From RUG14199 sp964629225 (GTDB lineage Bacteria; Bacillota; Clostridia; Oscillospirales; CAG-272), in assembly GCA_964629225.1 (NCBI GenBank), contig CAZVQC010000037.1:1-8787 (forward strand): 8,787 bases of DNA. Direction: 5' to 3'. Under the pieces are notes generated by a model. The model searched no databases. It worked only from the letters and a program-made list of their open reading frames with translations, and was not told the origin of the DNA. A program made the position numbers and the translations under genes. The stretch's first letter is position 1, and every line of letters begins with the position of its first letter. This document shows, piece by piece, positions 1 through 5,730 of the stretch.

Positions 1-150
1 AAAAGAGTCCCCGTTCGGAAAAGCCCGAACGGGGGACATGACCAAAACCGTCCCAAAGTTTTTTGGGAGGGGTTTGGGGAACCCTTTTTTTCAAAAAAAA
101 GGGTTCCCCAATAAAAGCCCACTGCAAAAAAGTCCACTGCAAAAACATCA
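1..150 (+). repeat. Composite hairpin-rich intergenic repeat, copy 1 (cut by window start)
   Basis: The copy has four parts in order. Hairpin SL1 spans 9-34, with arms CCCCGTTCGG and CCGAACGGGG (10 bp, perfect) around loop AAAAGC. A small hairpin spans 51-68 (TCCCAAA/TTTGGGA). Long hairpin SL2 pairs 74-91 with 94-111, 18 bp without a mismatch. A tail with two near-identical 13-15 bp pieces ending CCACTGC or CACTGC spans 113-140. Bases 1-72 are identical to 2874-2945, and the same element recurs at 5571-5681. The copy fills the leader of tmcAL, and SL2 ends 56 nt before that start codon. Function is unknown; it could be a mobile intergenic repeat or a conserved leader RNA. Confidence 0.9.
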
Positions 151-154
151 CACA

Positions 155-161
155 AAAGGAG
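155..161 (+). promoter_or_regulatory. Ribosome binding site that decides the tmcAL start
   Basis: AAAGGAG lies 3 nt before the ATG at 165 and 6 nt before the ATG at 168. The second spacing is the usual one, so 168 is preferred. The reading frame stays open upstream to an ATG at 63, but that part lies inside the composite repeat and encodes low-complexity lysine-rich sequence absent from the family. Confidence 0.75.
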
Positions 162-167
162 AAAATG

Positions 168-1301
168 ATGAAAAAGACGGGAGTAGTCTGCGAATTAAAT
201 CCGTTCCACAAGGGCCATGAGAGGCTGTTTTCGAAGGCCAAGGAGGACGGCGGGGTACTTGTGGCGGTAATGTCCGGAAACTTCACACAGAGGGCGGAAT
301 GCGCCTTGTACGGGAAGTATGACCGGGCGAGAGTGGCGATATACGGGGGTGCCGACGTGGTATTCGAGCTTCCGTTTCCTTTTTGTGCCGCACCGGGTGA
401 CGTTTTTGCGAGAGCGGGCGTTGAGACGGTGGTGAAATTGGGCTGTGACGAGATGGTCTTCGGCTCGGAGTGCGGAGACATTGGAAAATTGAGGGCGGCG
501 GCGGAGCTGACGTCGGATGAGGGCTTTTTGAAGGGTGTCCTTGAGGCATCGAAAAGGGAGGTACCCTTTGCGGTGGCGAGGGAGGAAGCGGTGCGGCGCG
601 AGGCGCCGGAGCTTGCGGAGATCTTCGAGTCCCCCAACGACATATTGGCGGTGGAGTATCTGAAGTCGGCACGAAAGTACCCTCATCTCGGCATGAGAAC
701 GGTGAAGCGCATCAAAACAAAGAGCGCCACGGAAATAAGAAACACGGCACGGGAAGGCGGCGCCCTTGAGGGTATTCCGGATTACGCCGTCGAGGTATTC
801 AAAGACGCTCCCATGAGTCAGCTTAACATTTTTTATGACATGCAGTGGTCATTGCTGACTATTGATAATGCCCTCTACAGAGTGCCTTCCGCCCCCGGCA
901 CGTTCGACTGCGAATCGGGGGTGATCAACCGCCTGCAGAACGTGGCAGGGGTGAGCTTTGACGGAAACGGGATGTTCGAGAAGGCCGCAACCAAAAAGTT
1001 CACCGCCTCAAGACTTCGCAGGGCGGCACTGTTCAGGTTTCTTCACGTGAAGAAGAGCGACCTTGAGTTGCCGGTGGAAGCCACGATGCTTCTTGCCTCC
1101 GACTTGGTCGGGCGGAAGATGCTGGCGGAGATGAGGCGGAACAGTGAGTGCCCGATACGGATTCTGACGAAATCCTCAAAGGCGTTTGAGGACGAGAGCC
1201 TCAAACTTATGGTAAGTGCCGACGTCTTTGCCGCCATGTGCTTTCGCCCCATGATACCTCCAAATCAGTTCCTCATTGAAACGCCATTCATAAAGATATG
1301 A
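168..1301 (+). CDS. tmcAL: tRNA(Met) cytidine acetate ligase (TmcAL, YlbM family)
   Basis: In characterised members this cytosolic enzyme activates acetate with ATP and acetylates the wobble cytidine of elongator tRNA(Met) (ac4C34). The 377-residue product opens with the nucleotidyltransferase motif NPFHKGH at residues 11-17 (HxGH signature). Family landmarks follow: SGNFTQR (36-42), FELPFPF (66-72), FGSE (98-101), PNDILAVEYLKS (156-167) and SATEIR (186-191). This order is that of B. subtilis YlbM, which is somewhat longer (about 415 residues). The start at 168 is chosen from ribosome-binding-site spacing; an ATG directly before it at 165 would add one Met. The upstream composite repeat fills its leader. 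A promoter-bearing gap separates it from the sugar genes, so it is probably an unrelated housekeeping neighbour. Confidence 0.93.
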   Translation: MKKTGVVCELNPFHKGHERLFSKAKEDGGVLVAVMSGNFTQRAECALYGKYDRARVAIYGGADVVFELPFPFCAAPGDVFARAGVETVVKLGCDEMVFGSECGDIGKLRAAAELTSDEGFLKGVLEASKREVPFAVAREEAVRREAPELAEIFESPNDILAVEYLKSARKYPHLGMRTVKRIKTKSATEIRNTAREGGALEGIPDYAVEVFKDAPMSQLNIFYDMQWSLLTIDNALYRVPSAPGTFDCESGVINRLQNVAGVSFDGNGMFEKAATKKFTASRLRRAALFRFLHVKKSDLELPVEATMLLASDLVGRKMLAEMRRNSECPIRILTKSSKAFEDESLKLMVSADVFAAMCFRPMIPPNQFLIETPFIKI

Positions 1302-1318
1302 AAAATCCGGCTTTTGAC

Positions 1319-1347
1319 TTGACTTCTACGCTGTTATAAGATAAAAT
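1319..1347 (+). promoter_or_regulatory. Sigma-A-type promoter for the sugar gene cluster
   Basis: TTGACT at 1319-1324 and TAAAAT at 1342-1347 are separated by 17 bp, each close to the consensus boxes. A second, overlapping TTGACT lies at 1314-1319 with TAAGAT at 1337-1342, also at 17 bp. The stretch is distinctly AT-rich against a GC-rich background and lies 32 bp before the next ATG. No clear operator palindrome or terminator hairpin is visible in the 1302-1379 gap. Confidence 0.6.
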
Positions 1348-1379
1348 AATAAAAGAAATAAAAACGGGAGGGGATCTGA

Positions 1380-2636
1380 ATGTTTCTCGGTATCGATCTC
1401 GGTACTACCGGGCTGAAATGCATCATGTACGGTGACGGCCTTGAGGAGGTCGCTTCATACAACCGCGAGTATCCGCTGATATTGAAGGACGGATACGTGG
1501 AGCAGGACGCCGAGCTTTGGTACTCCTCCATCGTGGGCGCAGTCAGGGGTCTTGTGGAGAAGACGGGCAGACGGGACGTGAGTGCCCTTTCCGTCAGCAC
1601 CCAGAGCATTTCCTTCGTACCGGTGGATCGGGTGGGGATGCCTCTTTGCAATTCCATCAACTGGCTTGACATGAGGGCAGTGGATGAATGCCGGGAGATC
1701 GGCAGTGTTATCGGAGAGGATGCTATCTATTCGAAGACCGGCAAGCCTCTTGATGCCGCCTACTCGCTGTCTAAGATACTGTGGTTCAAGCGGCACTGCC
1801 CCGATATCTACCGTGACTGTTACAAGATACTGTTCCCCCTTGACTTTCTGAATATGCGGCTTTGCGGACGGCCTGTCACGGATCTTACGGTGGCGGGCGG
1901 CTCCATGATGTTCAACATTCACACCTGCCGCTTTGACGATGAGATACTGTCGGCTTTTGACATTGACGAAAACAAGCTCCCGGAGGTGGGAGTCATGGGC
2001 GACTTTGTGGGAGAGGTGCTCCCGGAGGTGGCGGAGGCCATGGGCATTTTGCCCGGATGTCGGGTGATATTGGGCGGTCAGGATCAAAAGCTTGCCGCTA
2101 TCGGAGCGGGAATTTGCGACGGGGTGGTGACCATGTCCTTCGGGACGGCGGGTGCCATTTCCAAGCTTCATCGGGATTTCCGAAGTTACCGTCACACGCC
2201 TCAGTTCCGTTTCGACCGCGGACACTACGTGTCCGAGGCTGTGGTGGAGACGGTGGGCGCGGCGCTGAAGTGGCTCTCCGCCATGATGGGAGGTGTCTCC
2301 TATCGGGATATGGACCTGCTTGCCGCCGAGTCTCAGCCCGGTGCCAACGGTGTGGTCTGCCGTGCGGATCTTGCCAGGGGCGGCGTGTTCTCCGGACTGA
2401 CTCTTTCCACTACCCGCGGAGACGTGATCTACGCTCTCTACGAGGGGGTCTGCCGTGAGGTGAAAGAAAAACTGGAGCTTTTGGGCGGCTGCGACACCCT
2501 TTGCGTTTTCGGCGGCGGCTCCAAGAGCGATATCTGGTGCGATATTCTCGCCCGTGTTACCGGCTGCCGTGTTATTCGTGCCGAGACCCCGGAGACTGCC
2601 TGCCTCGGTGCTGCCAAGGTGGCAAGCGGGAAGTGA
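1380..2636 (+). CDS. FGGY-family carbohydrate kinase (short form)
   Basis: This is a cytosolic ATP-dependent sugar kinase of the FGGY fold, the family of xylulokinase, glycerol kinase and rhamnulokinase. Its 418 residues carry the phosphate-1 motif GIDLGTTGLKC (4-14), WLDMR (95-99) at the usual sugar site, GGQDQ (232-236) with D235 as the expected catalytic base, FGTAG (254-258), and the nucleotide-site signature FGGGSKSDIWCDI (377-389). It is shorter than the usual 480-510 residues. The stretch that normally holds PYLxGERxP is compressed around 321-337, and the protein stops soon after the ETACLGAA motif (405-412). The catalytic motifs look intact. Start: ATG at 1380 with GGAGG at 1367-1371, 8 nt spacing. 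It leads the sugar cluster behind a good promoter. Substrate cannot be read from sequence; a ketose or a polyol is likely. Confidence 0.93.
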   Translation: MFLGIDLGTTGLKCIMYGDGLEEVASYNREYPLILKDGYVEQDAELWYSSIVGAVRGLVEKTGRRDVSALSVSTQSISFVPVDRVGMPLCNSINWLDMRAVDECREIGSVIGEDAIYSKTGKPLDAAYSLSKILWFKRHCPDIYRDCYKILFPLDFLNMRLCGRPVTDLTVAGGSMMFNIHTCRFDDEILSAFDIDENKLPEVGVMGDFVGEVLPEVAEAMGILPGCRVILGGQDQKLAAIGAGICDGVVTMSFGTAGAISKLHRDFRSYRHTPQFRFDRGHYVSEAVVETVGAALKWLSAMMGGVSYRDMDLLAAESQPGANGVVCRADLARGGVFSGLTLSTTRGDVIYALYEGVCREVKEKLELLGGCDTLCVFGGGSKSDIWCDILARVTGCRVIRAETPETACLGAAKVASGK

Positions 2637-2840
2637 GATCTTTTGGGAAATTTTCGGGGAACTCAGACCCCGCACCCCTTCAAAAAAACTCTGTATTTGT
2701 GGGGGCTTTTTGCAAAAAGCCCCCACGCCCCCAAAAACCTTCGGACAGTTTTTTTGGCGCGGCTTTTCCCCGTTCCGAGTGGGCAGTTTTGTGAGGCGTT
2801 TCTCTCGCTCTGCTTCGTCGGTGCGCTGACCGGTGTCGGT
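2637..2840. repeat. Repeat-filled gap with degenerate inverted copy of the composite element
   Basis: This is the upstream half of the 396-bp gap after the kinase; no gene is seen. About 2687-2726 shares a roughly 38-nt block with about 8620-8654, including the palindrome at 2699-2726. The reverse complement of 2727-2785 resembles the middle of copies 1-3, for example CCAAAAAAACTGTCC against CCAAAACCGTCCC, and an AAAAGCC loop. It therefore reads as a decayed copy in the opposite orientation, head to head with copy 2. The similarity is imperfect and was judged by eye. Confidence 0.5.
2699..2726. repeat. Perfect 28-bp palindrome
   Basis: The half-site GTGGGGGCTTTTTG is followed at once by its exact reverse complement, centred between 2712 and 2713. 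A near copy at 8632-8655 keeps GGGGGCTTTTT/AAAAAGCCCCC around an AC centre. Right-half remnants (AAAAGCCCCCTGCAAAAA) sit in the tails at about 2982-3000 and 5546-5563. It could be a cruciform or hairpin module of the composite repeat. No T-tract follows closely on the + strand, so a + strand terminator role is weak. Confidence 0.85.
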
Positions 2841-3000
2841 GCGGACGGGGAGTGAGCGAAACATACCGATGTAAAAAGAGTCCCCGTTCGGAAAAGCCCG
2901 AACGGGGGACATGACCAAAACCGTCCCAAAGTTTTTTGGGAGGGGGGGAGACCTTTTTTTTGAAAAAAAGGTCTCCCAAACAAAAGCCCCCTGCAAAAAA
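2841..3000 (+). repeat. Composite hairpin-rich intergenic repeat, copy 2
   Basis: It begins with a remnant of the 58-bp unit seen at the window end (ACGGGGAGTGAGCGAAACAT, then ACCGATGT, 2844-2872). SL1 follows at 2882-2907, then the small hairpin at 2924-2941. SL2 is 2946-2960 paired with 2963-2977, 15 bp without mismatch. The tail is AAAAGCCCCCTGCAAAAA. In SL2 the upper arm reads GGGAGACC/GGTCTCCC, where copy 1 has GGGGAACCC/GGGTTCCCC, so both strands of the stem changed together. SL2 ends 55 nt before the NagB-like start codon. Confidence 0.9.
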
Positions 3001-3032
3001 ACTAACACAAACTAATTTAAGGAGATAAAAAG

Positions 3033-3965
3033 ATGTTCAAATTCAAAGCGGCAGATTTCGTGCCTTACAAGAACGAGGAAGTGCTTGAGAGGTGTCGAAA
3101 CATCAAGAGAGAGGACATGGAGAAGCATCCGAATCCCAACTTCCGCATTCACGTAGTACCCAGTCCCGACGGGATCTGGATAGCGGACATGGTAATGAGG
3201 ATGCAGAGGAGCGATCTTCTCAACGAGAAGCTGGTAATGATATTCCCGAACCCCTGTCCGGTAGAGTACCAGACGGCGGCTGAGGCCATCAACAGACTGG
3301 GAGTGGATCTTCGCAACGTCCACATCTTCTGCATGGACGAGTGGGCGAACGAGAACGGGGAAGTAGCGCCGATAACCTACAATGCGGGCTTCGGCTACTC
3401 CTGCATGAAGTATTTCTACGGCAAGATCAGAGAGGATCTGAGGATGCCCATCGAGCAGATGCACTATTTCACCACGGAAAACGTGAAGGACTACTCGAAG
3501 ATGATCTGCGAGGCAGGTGACGGCGGAGCCGACGTATGCTACAGCGGTCCCGGTTGGGCGGGTCACATTGCTTTCATCGACCCCCTGACACCCGAATTTG
3601 CCTGCGACAGTGTTGAGGAATTCATCAACATGGACGCCCGTCTTGTGACGCTCAATCCCATGACTGTCATGCAGAACTCTCTCCACGGCGTTTTCGGATG
3701 CAGCGGCGACATTGCCAACGTACCTCCGAGAGCGGCAACTATCGGCCCTGCCGACGTAAAGCGCTCCAGAAACCGCTTCGAGATGCACGCCATCACCACC
3801 ATGGGTCAGTACTCCGCATGGCAGAGAATGATCTCCCGCCTTGTGTGCTACGGTGAAGTGACACCGCTGGTACCCTCCTCCATTCTCCAGCTCTGGGACA
3901 CCGACGTCTACGTGAGCGAGGAGATCGCAAAGCCCTTCGGCTGCTTTGAGGAAGTCGGTTATTGA
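3033..3965 (+). CDS. NagB-like sugar-phosphate isomerase/deaminase, divergent active site
   Basis: The protein belongs to the glucosamine-6-phosphate deaminase fold, whose classic member converts GlcN6P to fructose-6-phosphate and ammonia in the cytosol. Recognisable landmarks in 310 residues: FCMDEW (99-104), matching FNMDEY with the isomerisation base Asp72 of E. coli NagB at D102; SGPGWAGHIAFIDP (171-184), matching GVGNDGHIAFNEP; and VPPRAATIGPADV (230-242), matching the phosphate-loop region. The His is kept (H178), but the Asp two residues before it is Ala (A176), and the catalytic Glu is Asp (D183). The protein is longer than NagB (about 266), with an extra N-terminal stretch of roughly 35 residues. 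Start: ATG at 3033 with AAGGAG at 3019-3024. I infer a sugar-phosphate isomerase or deaminase with a non-standard substrate. GPGW-containing NagB relatives are familiar from Clostridia; I know of no assigned reaction. Confidence 0.85.
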   Translation: MFKFKAADFVPYKNEEVLERCRNIKREDMEKHPNPNFRIHVVPSPDGIWIADMVMRMQRSDLLNEKLVMIFPNPCPVEYQTAAEAINRLGVDLRNVHIFCMDEWANENGEVAPITYNAGFGYSCMKYFYGKIREDLRMPIEQMHYFTTENVKDYSKMICEAGDGGADVCYSGPGWAGHIAFIDPLTPEFACDSVEEFINMDARLVTLNPMTVMQNSLHGVFGCSGDIANVPPRAATIGPADVKRSRNRFEMHAITTMGQYSAWQRMISRLVCYGEVTPLVPSSILQLWDTDVYVSEEIAKPFGCFEEVGY

Positions 3966-4103
3966 TCTTTCTGCCGGAACAGCGGCGGAGTGGCGGTGAG
4001 TGACCGAAAAACGTCGAGAAAACGGTCAACGGGTGACTTAAAGTGGCTGAGCAGCCCCGAAAAACGGCAAAAAGCAGCGAAAAGCGGCGGCAAAGTGGCG
4101 GAT
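3966..4103. other. Non-coding, low-complexity leader to the 11-bp array
   Basis: No gene is seen. The stretch is rich in GGCGG, ACGG and AAAA words (for example AAAACGGTCAACGG and AAAAGCGGCGGCAAAG), which look like decayed relatives of the 11-bp unit that follows. No promoter or clear terminator is recognised after the NagB-like stop codon at 3963-3965. Confidence 0.6.
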
Positions 4104-4309
4104 AACCGACGGTAGAACGACGGTAGAACGGCGCTAGAACGGCGGTAAAACGGCGACAAAACGGCGGTAGAACGGCGGTAAAACGGCGGTAGAACGACGG
4201 TAGAACGACGGTAGAACGGCGCTAGAACGGCGGTAAAACGGCGGTAAAACGGCGACAAAACGGCGGTAGAACGACGGTAGAACGACGGTAGAACGACGGT
4301 AGAACGGCG
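4104..4309. repeat. 11-bp minisatellite, 17 exact-length units
   Basis: Seventeen head-to-tail 11-bp units run from 4116 to 4302 without an indel, consensus AACGGCGGTAG. A 12-bp degenerate unit precedes them (4104-4115) and a 7-bp partial unit follows (4303-4309). Five variants occur: A AACGACGGTAG, B AACGGCGCTAG, C AACGGCGGTAA, D AACGGCGACAA, E AACGGCGGTAG. Their order is A B C D E C E A A B C C D E A A A, so the block A-B-C-(C)-D-E appears twice, which points to duplication of blocks larger than one unit. Eleven is not a multiple of three, so the array is not a conserved coding repeat. TAG or TAA in most units puts stops in all three + frames. Copy number is probably variable. Confidence 0.97.
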
Positions 4310-4333
4310 AAATAACGGTCAAACATCGGCGCA

Positions 4334-4374
4334 AGCGGCAAAAAGCGGCAAAATAACGGCAAAATAACGGCAGC
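4334..4374. repeat. Degenerate 11-bp repeats before nagA
   Basis: Units AGCGGCAAAAT (4344-4354) and AACGGCAAAAT (4355-4365) keep the 11-bp period. They are flanked by AGCGGCAAAA (4334-4343) and AACGGCAGC (4366-4374). They look like diverged relatives of the main array. The last ends 26 bp before the nagA start codon. Confidence 0.7.
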
Positions 4375-4400
4375 ACCGCTGCCTTGGAACAGGACAAAAA

Positions 4401-5483
4401 ATGACAGTAGAAAAGACGGTGGGGGGACGGGTCGTTCTGCCCCATCGGATAATAGAAGACGGCGCCGTCTCCATCGACGGCGGAAAGATAGTATTCGTGG
4501 GAGAGAGGCGGGATGCGCCTTCTGCCCGTGATGCGGAATACTATCCCGGATGCGCCGTCATGCCGGGCTTTGTGGACATCCACTGCCACGCAGGGGGAGT
4601 CGATGCAAAGGACGGACCGGCAGAGATGGCAAAGTACCATCTTGCCCATGGGACCACGTCCCTTCTCTGCACCTTCTATCGGGGCTTTTCCACGGAGCAG
4701 TACCTTGAGATGATAGGCAGAGTGGGGGAGGACATGAAAAAGTGCCCCACCCTACGGGGAGTCCACATGGAGGGCCCCTACCTTAATCCCCGCTACGGAG
4801 CCGAGTCTTCCGGTTGCGTGGGGGCTGTGCCCGACAGGGACGACTATCTCCCCATTGCAAAGACGGGCTTGGTTCGCCAGTGGACCTTCGCTCCCGAAGT
4901 GGAGGGTACCGACAGATTCCTTTCCGACATTGCGGAACTCGGTATCGTGCCGGCTATCGGTCACACTGCCGCATCTCCCGCTCAGGTGAAGGCGGCGGTA
5001 TCGGGCGGTGCTCGGATCTTCACTCACATCTTCGATGCCACCGGCTGCGCCGTTGAGCCTTCGGCTTTCGACGGCACAGTTGAAATGTCCGCCTCCCTTG
5101 CGGGGCTTCTGTGCGATGAGCTTTCTTTTGAGCTGATCTGCGACAGCGGAGGCATCCACGTCAGGCCCGAGTATGTTGAGCTTCTCGGAAAGTTCGCAGG
5201 ACCCGATCGTATCATCGGTATCACCGATCACTGCCTCGGCGGTGAGGAGGGAAGCGATGTGAACATAGTGAACGGGGAGCTCTACGGCAGCCGACTTACC
5301 ATGGATCTTGTGGCGAAGAATCTCTTCGCTCTCGGCTTCTCGCTTCCCGAAATATCTCGGATAACGGCGCTGAATCCCGCCCGTGCGGTGGGACTCCGAA
5401 ACGTCGGCGCTCTCGAAGTGGGCTTCGCCGGAGATATTGTGATCCTGAGAGACGACATGACAGTCAGAAACGTGATGATTTGA
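4401..5483 (+). CDS. nagA: N-acetylglucosamine-6-phosphate deacetylase (NagA-type amidohydrolase)
   Basis: NagA removes acetate from GlcNAc-6-phosphate in the cytosol, giving GlcN6P for NagB. The 360-residue product has the amidohydrolase layout: a short beta-sandwich start, PGFVDIHCHAGG (55-66) with metal-site residues H61 and H63, HGTTS (83-87), HMEGPY (122-127) with metal ligand E124, GHTAAS (187-192) with H188, THIFDA (208-213) with H209, GIHVRP (251-256) with substrate-binding H253, and ITDHC (274-278) with catalytic D276. All expected metal and catalytic positions are present. THIFDATGC differs from the usual THxxNAM. Start: ATG at 4401 with a modest AGGA at 4391-4394. The neighbour NagB-like gene supports amino-sugar use, but that enzyme's altered active site leaves the exact acetylated substrate open. 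Confidence 0.9.
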   Translation: MTVEKTVGGRVVLPHRIIEDGAVSIDGGKIVFVGERRDAPSARDAEYYPGCAVMPGFVDIHCHAGGVDAKDGPAEMAKYHLAHGTTSLLCTFYRGFSTEQYLEMIGRVGEDMKKCPTLRGVHMEGPYLNPRYGAESSGCVGAVPDRDDYLPIAKTGLVRQWTFAPEVEGTDRFLSDIAELGIVPAIGHTAASPAQVKAAVSGGARIFTHIFDATGCAVEPSAFDGTVEMSASLAGLLCDELSFELICDSGGIHVRPEYVELLGKFAGPDRIIGITDHCLGGEEGSDVNIVNGELYGSRLTMDLVAKNLFALGFSLPEISRITALNPARAVGLRNVGALEVGFAGDIVILRDDMTVRNVMI

Positions 5484-5512
5484 TTTTTTTGGAGGATTTT
5501 TGGGGATTTTTG

Positions 5513-5570
5513 CGGGGAAACTTTTTTAAAAAAGGTCTCTCCAATAAAAGCCCCCTGCAAAAACACGAGG
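5513..5570 (+). repeat. Partial composite repeat module (SL2-like stem plus tail)
   Basis: GGGGAAACTTTTTT at 5514-5527 faces AAAAAAGGTCTCTCC at 5528-5542, a decayed SL2 stem whose right arm resembles copy 2. The tail AAAAGCCCCCTGCAAAAA follows (5546-5563), then ACACGAGGTAAAAAG, which leads into copy 3. The gap 5484-5512 holds only T-rich sequence with GGGG or GGAGG islands. No coding gene is seen. Confidence 0.75.
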
Positions 5571-5681
5571 TAAAAAGAGTCCCCGTTCGGAAAAGTCCGA
5601 ACGGGGGACGTGACCAAAACCGTCCCAAGGTTTTTTTGGGAGGGGTTTTGGGAACCCTTTTTTGAAGAAAAGGGTTCCCAA
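5571..5681 (+). repeat. Composite hairpin-rich intergenic repeat, copy 3
   Basis: SL1 is 5581-5590 paired with 5597-5606, 10 bp, with loop AAAAGT. The GACCAAAACCGTCCCAA block follows. SL2 is 5648-5661 paired with 5668-5681, 14 bp (TTGGGAACCCTTTT with its complement), around a TTGAAG loop. Both stems are preserved although loop bases differ from copies 1 and 2. SL2 ends 49 nt before the next start codon. Confidence 0.9.
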
Positions 5682-5730
5682 CATCTCGCCAAATACAAAC
5701 TAACTATTTCGAAAGGAAAGTGATTTTAAG

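Noticed and set aside
74..111. SL2 as an ordinary intrinsic terminator
   Set aside because: The T-run lies inside the stem and not after it, and no U-tract follows on the + strand. In all three full copies it sits just before a gene start.
63..167. N-terminal extension of TmcAL from the ATG at 63
   Set aside because: This part is encoded by the composite repeat, and the family normally begins just before NPFHxGH. A ribosome binding site stands before 168.
2554..2829. Small + strand frames after the kinase
   Set aside because: They overlap the kinase end in another frame and then run through repeat DNA; no start signals or recognisable domain.
1455..3008. 517-codon open frame on the minus strand
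   Set aside because: It lies antisense to the FGGY kinase, whose motifs are clear, and extends through the repeat gap. His- and Arg-rich shadow composition, with no family match.
3012..3788. 258-codon minus-strand frame
   Set aside because: It is the antisense shadow of the NagB-like gene; no motifs.
4116..4302. Origin-type iterons
   Set aside because: The units are only 11 bp with no spacing, there is no replication gene or DnaA-box cluster, and chromosomal catabolic genes surround it.
4134..4649. Minus-strand frame with an 11-residue FYRRSTAVLPP-type repeat
   Set aside because: It is the translation of the 11-bp minisatellite (3 x 11 bp gives 11 residues), open because the unit has no stop on that strand, and it runs into nagA antisense.
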